This document shows positions 10,650-22,490 of a DNA stretch of 64,000 nucleotides, one piece after another. A model generated the notes under the pieces. The model did not search any database. It was not told the origin of the DNA and saw only the letters and a program-made list of their open reading frames with translations. The translations under genes were made by a program, and so were the position numbers. Numbering within the stretch: the first letter of the stretch is position 1; every line of letters begins with the position of its first letter. The DNA is from Chiua virens (taxonomy: Eukaryota > Basidiomycota > Agaricomycetes > Boletales > Boletaceae): positions 186,001-250,000 of the forward strand of contig JAHNUO010000023.1 of assembly GCA_019787685.1 (NCBI GenBank). Direction: 5' to 3'.

Positions 10650-13100
10650 ATTAGAGGAACAGCGAGAGCCTGTACAATCTGATAATGGTCAAAACGTAGA
10701 TTTGTACATATGGGACCATGGACTGTCGGATTGAGGCTATCTTCAATGAAATTCCATTTTGTCTCACCGACAGGACATCAATGAAGCTCTTACGAGCGGA
10801 TGAATTCCATGAAGCTGCAGGAGAAGCAGATAATACATCGTGGTCGGTCTTTGTCGAAAAAGAATGGACCGGACCATTGTTGGAACGACTCACCCATGGC
10901 GCGATGGAATGCTCTAATGGCATCATTGTCCTCCTTGGTATACTTGATATCAGGTGCATTGGCCGGCACCGGGTTGTCTGCTTCTTTGACAGATGCAACA
11001 CTACCCGAGGAGAATTTCGGATGGTAACCGGGAACTTCCCCCCTGTAGGAAGGCAGACGTCGGCCAAGTTCGCGCGACTTTTTATACATCCATGTGAACA
11101 ACGCGACGTCACTAGGCCCACAGATGAATTTCGTCAGTAACAGCAAGTGATACAAATACGTAGCATACTTGGATAAGAAACCAGGGGTCAAAGTCCACAT
11201 CCGGACGATCCTGCTCAGTCTGTCCAGGTTTGATATGGACACTCCCAAACCCTTCTTGGTATAGCTTGAAAATACATGTAAGAGTGGGCTGAGCGGATAT
11301 TGTACGCCATGGTTATGAATTTCCTCGTTTCAGTGGAGCCAGCTCCTGGCAAGCTGATGGAAGGCAATCAGACTGCATCATGGGTATAGAATCCCACCAG
11401 GACGTACCCTGTCACCAATGCAAGCATTCCAATGGTCTTGTCGATCTTCTCCTTGTAGAATGAATCACAGTAGGGCTTGAAGTCAGGCACCAAGACTGAT
11501 CTTCTTCTGTTGGAGGCCATTTCACGATAGCGTCAATGCCACTGGTCAAGTGGATATTCAGCAGGTCGTGGATTCACGACGAAAAAGACAACAGACTTGG
11601 CGGCAATCTTTTCTTTCCCTATCGTCTCCCATATATGCATATACTCTGTTGATGATGTTAGCGCCATGCTTTGTTCTGTCGGATAGAGTGAACAATTCAC
11701 GATTAATGACACTTGTGTCTCTCCATACATCATCCAGAGGTTCCATCTCGTCCGCGGCGTAGTTGACTAGAATGGCACTCGGATGATCCGCAAGTTAGCG
11801 TCAGCCGGGTTGGGTCAGGTGGTCTCCGTTGAGCAGGTATACCATGGTATTTCTCTCCGACGCCAGGCAAGTCGACGACGAGAGACACTTTGTTATCTTC
11901 AAGGATTGACTTTGCACCAATCCCCAATCGTTCCAAGATAGTCGGAGAACCGAAAGCCCCGGCAGCAAGAACGACCAGTTTGTTGGCCTTAACCGTGACC
12001 TGCGTATAACCGGCGACCCTTTCTTCTGTACACTCGACGCTGACTGCATGGCCGTTCCTGGAACCATGCTTGTCAGCGTTGGTCGATATACCACCAGCTG
12101 CACGTACAACCTTACTCAAAGATGACGCGTTCAATATGCTTCCCAACAAGGATTTCCAGATTCTGAATGTTGCTGTAGTAGTGTGGGTATAGGCACCGGG
12201 ATGCAACATTGAATGCTTTCCATCGTCTGCATCGATATATATTTTGGAAAGCAAGATTCGTTTGAACAAACTGTCATTGCTGAGTGTAACACTCACATGT
12301 AATATGTCTATTAGAAAAAGTTAGGGGAATCCATTAATAAATGAGAATCAAAACACCCACGCAGTAACTCTCTCTGAAGTCTTGAAGTCGTTGTTATCCG
12401 GGACTACTGGACGTTCGGGATCGTATTTCTCTGCGGTCAATTCCACCGCCTGAGACCTGGACAGGGCCCTTGTATCCATGCATAGGTAGGTTCGGTATAG
12501 GCATGAACGTTTCAAGCTATACCACATTGAAAGGATCAGACCGAGATACTAATGGGTCATGAAAAGTTCTACCTTCTGAAACAATGAAAGGACGTCTGTA
12601 AACCCTAATCATTATTTCCAAGTGCTTCCCAGCCAGCATAGTCCGATGGAGCACCTCGCACGTATACCACGACTATGTGGAGTGTGGAGACCAGCCCGTG
12701 GATAGGTTAGGACGGATAAAACGAGGCACATTGGCGACTTACAATTGACAGCGGAACCACCACTGATGCATCGTCCACTCGAAACCACGGTGGCAGGATC
12801 GAGGTATGGGGTTTTTCTTCGCTCGGTGTCTGGTAACAGCGGTGCTGTCTTGCGCCAAATTCTCAACAACCTGCAGGGCTGCCCGTGGACGGGGAGATTG
12901 TGCGAGTGCTGGCCTCTCTCCACGATGCGAATCCTTGAGAGATGGGTCAGCTGCGGCGAGTCGACCTGCAGCGACACATACTGCTGTTCCGCCCGCCAGT
13001 GATTACCGTGGGTGAGTTCTTCGTCGCAAGTAACAAGCCAAAACCAAACTTGCCTCCAGCAACAATGGGATTGTATTCCGACATTGTGAGTAGAAGCGTT
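10650..13100 (-). pseudogene. GMC-family FAD-dependent oxidoreductase, decayed
   Basis: GMC enzymes oxidise alcohols, aryl alcohols or sugars with FAD. Reading the minus strand from about 13030, the landmarks appear in family order. They are the FAD-binding AGGTAVCVAAGRLAAADPSL; signature 1 as SSGRCISGGSAVN (about 12750); VVYVRGAPSDYAGWEALG after a clear intron (12665-12610); the substrate-domain piece MHGYKGPVQVSGGG (about 12450); signature 2 as GAFGSPTILERLGIG (about 11950); and the C-terminal domain with LPSYRGEVPGYHPKF (about 11060). A one-base shift separates the FAD motif from signature 1. A TAG at 12605-12607 replaces the Trp expected after GNN. Further frame changes occur before the C-terminal domain. 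Introns are retained, so this is a DNA-level copy. The closest subfamily is probably alcohol/aryl-alcohol oxidase-like, but that is not certain. Confidence 0.8.
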
Positions 13101-13689
13101 GATGCTCAGTTGGGGTGTCTTGTGGGGATCGATCTGAAAATAATCGTAAAGTACGTGGTGGTCATCCTGGGTCCTGGCACCGGGTTCCATTATGTAAAGC
13201 CGAGTCGGGAATATCCCATGGTGCCAGCCTGACACCTCCGATGGTCATTCTATGACCACAGTTGGTACAGAACGAGGAACAACCCAATCAAAAGAAATGA
13301 AAAAAGTAGGTCGACGTCAGGAGCGAACTGGTCGGAAGATCATTACCCTGACAGGAAGACTAGTGCTAGTATGTAGTACTGACTCATCAGTTAGACCGTT
13401 TTCGATTGCTACCATGTAGTCATGTTACGAATCAAAGGCCCATCGCAGGGTATCATATCTATTCCCTACCCGACTTTGGTGACAGGTTAACGCAAGGTGT
13501 CACTGATCGATTGCTGATGGGAAAGAATATCGTGTGATGAGGGGCACTGGGACAGTGAGACGATTCACCTGTGTAGCGGGAAGGGGACTCACTGGTGGCG
13601 GTCATTTTGCCTGTCGATCTGCGAAGGTGGGCTCATTTTTGCGAACGTGGCATGTTGACGACTCGAATGGAAGGATGCTGCTCTGTCCC

Positions 13690-14391
13690 TGAGGATTCTA
13701 TGGTCTTGTTTGCAACTACTGACAACGGCGCTTTTCCTACCAATCTGACATCCTGAATATTAATGCCTTGAACGGCATTGCCGAGATGCTTGGAACACGT
13801 CAGAGCCCGGCGTCACGTTTCTCCCACACGATGACGTGGGACATCCTCGGTCGTGCTGCGCGAAACAGCATTGAGGTTCCCATCTTCAAGAATGACGGCA
13901 CCAAAGAAATGGTCCCAATTCCCTCCTGGACTTGGGCAGCATGGTCAGCGGAGGAATTGGTCCACCTTAACGAATTCCCTGACTTCGAAAAGGATTCGGT
14001 GCGGCCTGTGATTCAATTCCACATCGTGGATAGGAACCAAAAGCTCGTCAAGATCGAAGATCGTGAGGGCAATCCAGACCATCACGTTCATGCCGCGTGG
14101 GAGGACCCAACTTCACGAAGTTCCTTCACCCCAACGTCAGGACCACTCAAGGAGTGGTTTGGAGGGGCGAGACGGGTTGATTACATTTTTTGCCTTAAGT
14201 CAGACTATGTGGCAGATCCGAACGTAAACGTGATCGGCTACGATGAAGACATCAGGCAGCAGGACTTGGTACGAAGAAGCTCATCTTGTTGGCCATTGAA
14301 TGGGGAGACAGCGTGGCATACCGAGCTGGGAGGGTGCAGGTTCAGGAAGCGGAATGGCTTAGGATAGAGAACAGGCAGTGGCAGTGGTAAT
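13690..14391 (+). pseudogene. HET-domain protein, C-terminal part
   Basis: This frame picks up the HET protein where the part at 9290-10127 loses it. It reads QRRFSYQSDILN, then NALNGIAEMLG, RFSHTMTWDILGRAAR and IPSWTWAAWSAEE (equivalent of the PSWSWAGW motif). It ends with the family C-terminus LILLAIEWGDSVAYRAGRVQ..EAEWLRIENR and a stop at about 14391. Two defects are visible: an in-frame TGA at 13720-13722 just before the QRR block, and a frameshift near 14270 between the QQDLV segment and the LILLAIEW segment. It is either the 3-prime half of one HET gene split by the GMC gene, or the remnant of a second tandem HET gene. Confidence 0.7.
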
Positions 14392-14770
14392 TCTGGGATG
14401 ATCATTCACGACACGGTTCAAAGTATTGGGCCTGGTCTCGTCCTGAAACAATGATACCCTGGCTCGTTTGTTCCCGCTATGTTCCAATTGATTATGAGCG
14501 TACAATTTGCCCTTCGAGAATTATTAGGTTCATGGATGAGTCAATGAAAAATATGAACGTGTCTTGTTTCGGAACCAACGGTTCTTGTGGTACTAGAAGT
14601 ATACTTAGGATTACTGTCTTTTTCAGGCAAGTTTGCACCGTGTGAAAAATACGTCCAAAAATACCCCAAACCTGCGTCGCTTATATTTTCTCAACAACCA
14701 CCCGGATTTCGACACCCACGGTTGGAATCGACTCGGACGGTCCAGAACGGTTTCCGACAGGATCGAAGTG

Positions 14771-14785
14771 AAAAAAAAAAAAAAA
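14771..14785 (+). repeat. Poly(A) run
   Basis: Fifteen consecutive A, about 100 bp upstream of the transposase remnant. It could be a retrotransposed tail or a simple homopolymer; nothing upstream identifies a retroposon. Confidence 0.7.
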
Positions 14786-14885
14786 TCGAGTTTGAGATAC
14801 CGGAATTTCAGGATTTCGGGATTCATATCTGCGTTAAGTTTTCCTCCTCACGTCTGTCTCAAGTCTGAAAACCAGGATTGTAGCC

Positions 14886-15495
14886 ATGCCACGAGGTCGC
14901 CAGGTCATTTTCGAAATACAGTGGGCCATTGTTAGGCTTGCAGAGTTTCTGACCCGGTCCATCAAGGGGATTCTCGCTTGCTTTCATTAGTATGTAACTG
15001 TCTCCAACCCAGAAGGCACCTTAGTAAAGTCGATGTGGAGGTATGTATCATTTTTGGTATCATAGTTTGCCCCACCGACTAATAGACTTATTACCTCAGT
15101 TTCTTCCTGGTACCGTGCAGAAACCCCCCGACCTTTACCTCGACGAACTTGAAGAAATGTTACAAGCAACCTGTGGCACTGAGGTTTTGCGCTCAACTGC
15201 ATGGAGGACTCTTCGCAGGTACGATTTCACAATGAAGGTGTGTCATGTTGTGTCATGGGTTTGAGATTTCATTCTGATACTCAAGCATCTGTAGATCACA
15301 TGAGTTGCGGCAGAACACTCAGCACAAACATGGCTCGAATATTGTACTCGCATAGGAGGATACTCAACGGAGCAGCTTGTCTTCGTTGACGAGAGCTCTG
15401 TTGATCGCCGAACAACATATTACGGCCGTGCCTGGTTGATCAGAGGAACCCAAGTGCGACGAACAGCTTTTGTACGCGGTCGACGGTGGCCGCAG
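14886..15495 (+). mobile_element. Tc1/mariner (DDE) transposase remnant
   Basis: It begins with MPRGRQV..WAIVRLAEFLT, the usual N-terminus of this basidiomycete Tc1-like family. An interrupted stretch follows, then DLYLDELEEMLQATCG..RSTAWRTLRR. The first catalytic block comes after another break: [20 protein letters not shown] and TAFVRGRR. The first DDE aspartate is therefore present, but the second D and third D/E regions are missing. The sequence changes abruptly at about 15495 into beta-tubulin. Several in-frame stops between the blocks make it inactive. No terminal inverted repeats were identified around it. Confidence 0.75.
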
Positions 15496-16000
15496 CATTG
15501 GAAACTTGGATATTGACAATGAAACTCTTTACGACATTTGCTTCAGGACTCTATGGAGACCTCAACCACTTGATATCTTTCGTTATGTCTGTCAGTGGTA
15601 TCACCACTTCCTTGTGTTTCCCTGGTCAGTTGAACTCTGGTCTTCGCAAGCTTTCCATCCACATGGGTATGTCACATTCCGTAATTTATCTCGATATCAA
15701 TTGACAAATAGTTGTGAAGTACCTAACCCTTGTCTACACTTCTTCATGACTGGTTTCTCTCCCTTGACCGGTTGTATCAGCCAACAATACTATGCCATCA
15801 TCATTGTTCCTGAATTGACGCAACAAATGTTCGACGCCAAGAACACAATGGCTGCCTCGGGCCTGAGACACGGTCGTTATCTTACTGTAAGTTTGTTGTG
15901 AGTTCCTATGTCATCTGCTCATTGTTTTTCACAGGTTGCTGCCGCAATCCATGGCAAAGTTTTCACGAAGGAAGTAACCCCTTTCCATGTCCATCAGCCA
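15496..16000 (+). pseudogene. Beta-tubulin gene fragment
   Basis: Clear beta-tubulin blocks occur in order: [85 protein letters not shown] and KVFTKEV. Two introns are still present at plausible sites, one after the first exon ending HMG (GTATGT..GTGAAG, about 15666-15718) and one at about 15889-15935 (GTAAGT..TTTCACAG). The piece is therefore a DNA duplication and not a processed pseudogene. Substitutions at normally invariant positions and small insertions show it is not functional. It lacks the whole N-terminal GTP-binding half and stops within the C-terminal half. Its 5-prime edge abuts the transposase remnant. Confidence 0.88.
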
Positions 16001-16437
16001 ACAATCGTTTTCACGCCCGTGTCGTTCGGGGTTGCATTGACTTTCTACTATACTGTTGTCATCTATGTTGGGCCGTTGTATTTGTCAATAAGGATATATA
16101 TGTGTTATCGTGAATCATCACCGTATTTGTGATATCTCAAACATTGCTTACCACTGTCTGAACCACCATCTTAGATATCCGAGAACTGGGTTGGTCTTCC
16201 GGTGGTTCCGGAGACCGGAAAAATCTTCGGAACGATCAGTTTGCCTATTTGGTCAGCTCAGGCTTGAGGACCGTGAAATGTTCACCTGAGCTCGAGTCGA
16301 GAAACTCCGGTTTAAGCTGTTTAGTTACACACTCAATTTAGCCTCTCAAAACAATGATGTTTGATGGAAATTGTGAAAGGAATGAACATTGGATTCTCTA
16401 CAGAGATAGTCGCCACATGCTTCAAACAATTCTCATG

Positions 16438-16640
16438 ATGTGTGCGTAATACATTAGGTAGTATTATGGCACATTGTACGATTCACAAGCAAGAAAGTAG
16501 ATGCGTGTTATGATAGAGAGATGGTTGGTTTCTTGCATTGAAGATTGAAATGAAACTTAAAGATGACTATGGTCGAATGAGAAAGGTTTTAAAGATAAAC
16601 AGCGAAACAAAGAGATCACTACGATCGCAGAAGCAAACGG
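16438..16640 (+). repeat. Dispersed repeat family R1, copy 1
   Basis: About 185 bp nearly identical to 37938-38120 (plus), and matching 56938-57112 on the minus strand. Shared landmarks are ATTATGGCACATTGTACG, GTGTTATGATAGAGAGATGG and GATCGCAGAAGCAAAC. It is probably part of an LTR or a small non-autonomous element. Confidence 0.85.
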
Positions 16641-16731
16641 GCCGTCAGCGGTGTCACGTGAGTCTCAACACCGGCGCTGAGCGCAAAGTCCCGAGGCCTG
16701 AAGGCCTGAGTACTGAGTACTGAGTCCTGAC

Positions 16732-16751
16732 CGCGCGTTCAAGAACGCGCG
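16732..16751. other. Perfect 9-bp inverted repeat
   Basis: CGCGCGTTC and GAACGCGCG are separated by AA, just upstream of the hypothetical gene at 16778. It could be a protein-binding palindrome or a stem. Confidence 0.6.
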
Positions 16752-16777
16752 TTTGAAGATTCAAAAACCCACCAAAC

Positions 16778-17858
16778 GTGAGTGCTGAAGTGCTGACCAG
16801 TCGACCTCTTGCTGCTGCTGCTGCCGCCTTGACTCTCTTCTCATCCAAAAGGCGCGATTCTCTAATGAAAACAATCACCGTTTGTCCCTTTTTCGATTTT
16901 GATAGCTCGGATAGCTCTACTCTTCAGCCATTGACGATTACGGTGAGCATGGGGGGACTTGCACCTCAAGATCTATTGTGGAAAGATGTCGTCTGTTTTC
17001 ATTTCACTATTGAGCTTCAGTCAACACTACTCACGACTGCTCCACAGCCCATCAACATCTCGTTTTCCGTCCCTGAACACATCCTAACACCCATTGTTCG
17101 TCTCAAATCACTGGACATGGACCCTGTCCACGAACGATTCGAGCCCGATGCTGGCAAGGCGAGCGTTCTATGGTTCATGAAATTCTCGTTTCTTATCCTT
17201 GAACACACAGACCGCCATCACCTCCGTTGTTCATATTGAATCCCAGGACGTTGAGCCCGCCTATGAATGGTCGACGCCAAAGTTTGATATAGACAATGAG
17301 GTGAGTGCACGTCTAACAATTAGTTTCTTTTCTGAATCCGTTTTTTTCTTCTTTGCCATCGGTCCAGGATCCAGACATCGAATCGGATACTGAAGCTGAA
17401 GTTCTGGTCATAAACACATTGCCCATGCTCAGTATATCTGCAGCCCACAACATCTCAGTTCCCTTATGCCCCTTCCACCGTCCTTCGACCACATGAACAC
17501 CCAACATTGGGCAATGCTTTCGAAAAAATTTGAACGGTGGCTCGTGGGTACTCTCTATGTCTCCCAGGAAGAATCGGCATGGGGCCTTGAAGCTTTTTGC
17601 CTCTCCTTCATCAGTGCATACCCGCTGTTCCCAGATGGAAATTGGCTTCCTTGGGACCCGAGGATACCACTTGAAGGTCATTTCATAGTTGGGTGGATGT
17701 ACGACCCGGTCTGCAGGTCCAATGACGGGCCCATTAACGGGCCCCTTTATGATACAGCGGTTTTCCTTGAGAGAGCCTCCACATTCATCTGGCGGGCGTT
17801 CCACGAGCATGCCGCCCGCCGGTTTCCCCCCTCTCCTCTTTTGATTTCAAGCACCTGA
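16778..17858 (+). CDS. Hypothetical protein, exon structure uncertain
   Basis: A 153-codon frame (16778-17239) and a 130-codon frame (17466-17858) may be joined through shorter exons at about 17199-17300 and 17370-17460. The junction at 17300-17369 has a good donor (GTGAGTG) and acceptor (GTCCAG), joining FDIDNE to DPDIESDTEAEV. The N-terminal part contains TITVSMGGLAPQDLLWKDVV. The C-terminal part is Trp/Phe-rich (WLVGTLYVSQEESAWGLEAF). I recognise no domain. It is placed between repeats R1 and a 99-bp tandem repeat. It may be a real gene or chance open frame. Confidence 0.4.
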
Positions 17859-17944
17859 ATTTATCCTCGGCACTGTTCTCTTGTTTCTATCTCGTAATAT
17901 TGTATGCGTCTGATTGTAGTATGATGTATTTCTGTCGATGAACA

Positions 17945-18133
17945 AATCTCAATGATGCACGGCGTATCCCCCCTCTTCCTCCAATTCCACCGTGAAGCTA
18001 CTCCACTTCATAGCCTACGCTCCCCCGGTGCGTGCAATGGCCAAGTCTCAATGATGTACGGTGTATCCCCTCTCTTCCTCCAATTCTACTGTGAAGCTGT
18101 CACACTTCATAGCCTATGCTCCCTGGGTATACA
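17945..18133 (+). repeat. Two-unit tandem repeat, 99-bp period
   Basis: The unit starting CTCAATGATG at 17949 recurs at 18048 with several substitutions. Shared blocks are CTTCCTCCAATTC and CTTCATAGCCTA. The second unit is followed by GTATACACCGTATACACACC. Confidence 0.85.
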
Positions 18134-18947
18134 CCGTATACACACCGTATATCGAGTCTAGTATGCTGGGCCTATACTCAAGTTGCCATACCCAATCTCT
18201 ACGTAGCATTTACAGGGTGGATACCTTCGAGTAAATATCCTACCGTCATAATTTTGTTGTCCCTTCCCATATCGAGCTGGGTCCAAGCCCGATAACATAC
18301 GTTAGCACCCGTCGCATAGAATTTTTGGGGATCCAGCAAGTAATTAGTCGTTTTATCCCCCAAGTATTGGTCCGGTACCTGTACTATATCACATTTGTAC
18401 AGGGATTATAGTTTCCACAATTTATTATTTTTACGCTTAGACGTGTAGTGGGGGGCAAAGACCCAGGGGGTGATAGTAAAAAGCCTTAGGCTCATGACCA
18501 GCCGTCTACATTCGAAGGGTCGTGAGCCGGGACCAACCCTTCGCATGGCGGTGCTGCCAAGAATTCTTCGGAATTACCCTTTATGGGAAGTTTGCGGCGA
18601 ATTTTGAATCTGAGGCCTGGATCTGAAAGGTCCAGGAAAAGGTAACTTCTTGCACTGAGCGCCCTTCCTGGCCAAGGTCACTAACGCTTAGAGAAGCTCA
18701 CGCTGTTGACACGACGTAGGGGCACTGCATGCAGTAAGTTTTTAGATTATTGTGACTTATTACTCACTGGCAGGCTATGGTTGAATGGTCTGAAGCCGAG
18801 GATGCGAGTCTGAGTACTATGAATCACAGCGCTGGGCACCAAACATGACTTGGACGACGTGATGTCCGTTGCCAAGTGGTCCGCAGCAAAGTGAAATATG
18901 ACAGTCATAACTCGACGCTAACTTCCATCACGTCTCAAATTCACTTT
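18134..18947. other. No gene recognised
   Basis: Non-coding by eye. It separates the 99-bp repeat from the 3-prime end of the 888-residue gene and would contain its terminator. Confidence 0.4.
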
Positions 18948-21731
18948 TTACTCGGCCTCCGCCAAGTCGTCCACCCCCAGTTCACCATCCCCATTTACCA
19001 CCTCCACCTCCACCTCCACCTCCTCTCCTTCTTCCAAAGGTGGAGCATCTCGTAGCATAGGTGGCCACAGACGGCGTCGCTTGACATTGGGGTTTACAGC
19101 AATCTGCGGTCCTTGACATTCTTCATCAGATGGAAGATGGTGCCACCGACCACCAGTTTCCTTTTTCGTATTCCACATACGATCAGATGCAGCACGTGGA
19201 ACCCACGCAAGGGTGTCGAATTTATTTTTCAAAGTCTGTTGTAGGCGCTGCTTGTCCTGAACAGTAAGATTGCCTATGAGGATAGTATATCTCTTGTAGT
19301 ACCTCGCTTTTTTGAAGTTTTGACCTGGGCGAATGACGACTTCAGAAGGAAAGAACCGGTCGAACTGTTGCACCCATTGTTCTGGGGTACACAAGGTGTA
19401 CTGGCAATGAGAAAAGGGGAAATGTAGTTGAGCATACAAGTCCTCGACGGCTAGACATTCACGGAGAGCTGGAGGAATGTTAGTCCATGCGCCTTCTTGA
19501 GCATGTCGGCGGTTTGGGGATTCGGCAAGCATATCATAATAAAACTGCTCCAAGATCTTGCGTACCTCAGTGGCCAGGACGTGCTCGCCGTCGGGTGCGT
19601 CATTGATAGGTTGTCTATTGCCACCGCCCTGTTGGTGGAAATACTCGATATCTCGCCCCTGCATTCGTCCCCTCTGCACAATCATCATTTGGTCGAGACG
19701 ATTATCTATCGTTGGTAGTTCACGATCGGCGTCCCTCAAAATCTCGACAGAAGTCGTGGTGTGTGCCGTACGATTCTGGGTCCTGCTGGCATGGACTTCT
19801 CTTCTACCGCGTTCGATCTGCGCAACCCCCAAATGAAGTCGGATCTCAGCCAATGAGCCCATTTTGTAAACGCGAGTGATAGCATCAGCAGTAAATTGCT
19901 TTCCATATGCAATACGGAAACTGTGAGAGGCTTGGTCACGCTCGACGTCACAAAGGAAATACATGCCCCCTTCGTACATGAGGGGGTGGGTGGGGGCATC
20001 TGGATCATCACCAGCATCGAATTCCGGATCATCAAGCAAGTGTGGAGCTGCTTCCTGTGCCAGAGCACAAAAATTCCCCCAGGGAGCACGATAGGCTCCA
20101 TTCAGAATCCATATCATGAGTGCACCGAGGGCAAGTGAGGAGTCCCAGGCTCGATCCTTGCCGGGGGCTTTGCTCATGTTGTCAAGTACCCTGTATACAG
20201 CAGCCAGGCGGTACCACTTGAAATACCTATGTAGAATGGGAGGTTAATTACACATGCAAGTCAGTTGCAAGTTAGGATACTTACCACCATTCCCTGGAGG
20301 GGATTTTCACGACGGTGGTTTCTGCAATTTGAAGAGGCTCAAGTAGCACTTCTTCTGCCCTAGAGAGGGGCACTCGAATTTCCAGCCTTGCACAGCCATC
20401 TTGCTGTTCATTCGCAGGACCTCCTGCGCACGCCTGTAAAATTTCACTTTGTTCGTCCAGGGCCTGCAACAATTTTTGATGACGGGGTTTGTACAGGAGT
20501 TCCTCGGGACTGCGGGGAGAAAAGAGGCCATGGTGATGTTGATACGAAACAGCCTTCTCTGTAGTGTAAGCCTGGATATACTTGACGTCGTGGCCTTGTC
20601 GTGGGGACGGGGCCCAGCGAAAGCCGGCAATGTCCTGCAAGTGCATGGCATTGTCGCGATAGAACAGTTTTGAGTTAGTAACGCGATCGAGGTTCTGGGT
20701 ATCGGGGAGGATCCATCGAATGACTCTTTCATGTGCATCTGCACGCCAAGTGACGACATGGTGAGGCACACCAAATTCCAGTGCAACGTCAACATTCCAA
20801 AGCTGACGGTTTACGAGGTCCATGTTTAGGATATTGGTGAGATCAGCAAGCCCCTCCTGTCTATCATCTTCGTCTATTGGATCATGGACCGTAGCTCCTT
20901 TCCAACCGCGTAGTTCATGGCCAAAGTAAGCGTCGCGAAAGTAAGGCCGAAGAGTAGAGACGCGGTCGAGAAATTCTCTGGCTAAGGCAGGCAGGAGATG
21001 GGAAGGAACGTCTAGAGAGCCTGGGCGAATGTGACCATGACGATCACGATAAAGGGCGACGGCAGCGTCATATGTAACCGGCCAATGACCAGCCTGATTG
21101 GGCATGAGGCCAAGCATGATTGGGCGGAGGACACGATCATAGATGGATGCGAGATCAGTGGATGGGACGACGTTGGTTGCCTGACGAGCGTGCATGCGAG
21201 GGAAGAAGAGTCTGACGACGTGACGGCTAGCGGCCTTGCCAAAAGGGACATTTGGAATCGTGTGCATCGGGACGAAGACCCTCTGACCCTGTGACAGAAA
21301 TCATTATTAGTAGATGAACAGAGAGAAGCTGCCAAAAAGGACTATACCGCTGGGTTAAAGGCAGGAGCAGCGATGTGACTGTTCTGGGAAAGTGTTTCTT
21401 TGAAAGGGGGGACAGGCCAAATGCCCAATGCAACTTTATAGGGGAGGTCGGAGGTGATACCCATCAAAGAATCATAGTCGCGCGTGATGTTGATGCGACC
21501 GAGAGGAGGGAGGCCTTGCAAGGTGTTGAGACTGACGTGCTCTTGATCTTCAATGTCTAAACCCCTGCGACCGGCCAAGACGAACTTCAAGAATTTGAGT
21601 TCATGGTCCTCATCTTCGTCAACAGCGCCGACCATGTCAGAATATAACGCACGTGCTTCAAGCACGAATTGCCTGAAAGTCAATTGGTCAGGGTTGGATT
21701 GACGGTCATCAGGATAGAGCCTTTGGGCCAT
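18948..21731 (-). CDS. Unknown 888-residue protein, divergent partner of the SNF2 helicase
   Basis: Three exons (21731-21348, 21288-20285, 20226-18948) sum to 2667 nt, an exact multiple of three, with standard junctions. An in-frame ATG at 21782 could extend it by 17 residues. I chose 21731 because MAQRLYPDDRQ starts the conserved-looking part. No catalytic motif or known domain was recognised. The central part is rich in Trp/His/Asp (NRQLWNVDVALEFGVPHHVV, WRADAHERVIRWILPD). A second region has GALMIWILNGAYRAPWG and GGMYFLCDVERDQ. The C-terminal third is basic (YYKRYTILIGNLT) and ends in an acidic tail with EVEVEVEVV. No signal peptide or clear membrane segment was seen. Neighbour: the helicase at 22994 is transcribed away from it across 1262 bp with a duplicated segment, which suggests co-regulation. 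Codon phase and splice sites are intact while most surrounding genes are broken. Confidence 0.8.
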
Positions 21732-22320
21732 GGCAATGGTTAGTCGAGGTGGCGAGGGGTGGGTATGAGGTATGGAAAGCACGCTGTTGTGCTTTGTAGA
21801 TGAGGCGAGGTGGGGCGTGGAAGGACCGGAAGCTATGAATGGTAGGCTATTAGCTCAAGGGAACGCCTCAGGGCAAGAACGGGCGGATGCTTGAGCAGGA
21901 ACATATCATGATTGTGATAACTTCACGACTTGAACTTAGTCCTACATGAATGTGCGACCTAGTCTAGTTAGCATTTTACATGCTTGTAAAGTAGATTCTG
22001 GGATCGCTTAACTCTTGAACCACTGATCAGTCAGACCCGATGATGAGTTACTAGAAGCCGTATGGGTCTCACGAGTACCAATGTACCATCCGTTCCAGTG
22101 ATCTCGCTACAGTCGGGGTTGCCGATAGCCTGAATTGTCTGTTTCAGGCTTTTGTCGGGCCTGGAAAGTAAGCATCGGGCATCAAGCTTCAAGACTCGGA
22201 CTGGCCTAGAGTCTCTAGCCGTTCTGCCAGTGGGAAGCAGCGTTTCCTGTAATGGTGATGCAGTCTGGTGTAGCTACTACTAATCAGCAGACTAAGCGAG
22301 CCATTCGACTTCAGAATGGT

Positions 22321-22457
22321 GCCCCGTTTGGTTAGGTAGAGTTAGTAGCCCTGAATATCCATTTTTGCCAGTCCATTGTCCAATCACACCTCAAAAGGCT
22401 TGCTGAGAATCGTCAAACGATAACGCAACTATAACGTTATTCTACCGCCTTGCAGAT
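22321..22457 (+). repeat. Intergenic direct repeat, unit 1
   Basis: It starts GCCCCGTTTGGTTAGGTAGA and ends near CTACCGCCTTGCAGAT. Unit 2 begins 170 bp downstream and differs by only a handful of substitutions and a 2-bp insertion. Confidence 0.95.
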
Positions 22458-22490
22458 GGGGCAGCCCCTAGCCTGTCTACATTTTTAGGC

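Noticed and set aside
13720..13722. Counting the HET TGA among transition-type stops
   Set aside because: The ancestral codon is unclear (Thr or Arg), so it cannot be used as evidence for C-to-T decay.
18200..18650. Possible transposon end or structured RNA near the 888-residue gene
   Set aside because: Some short dyads are present, but no matching partner was found on the far side of the helicase gene.
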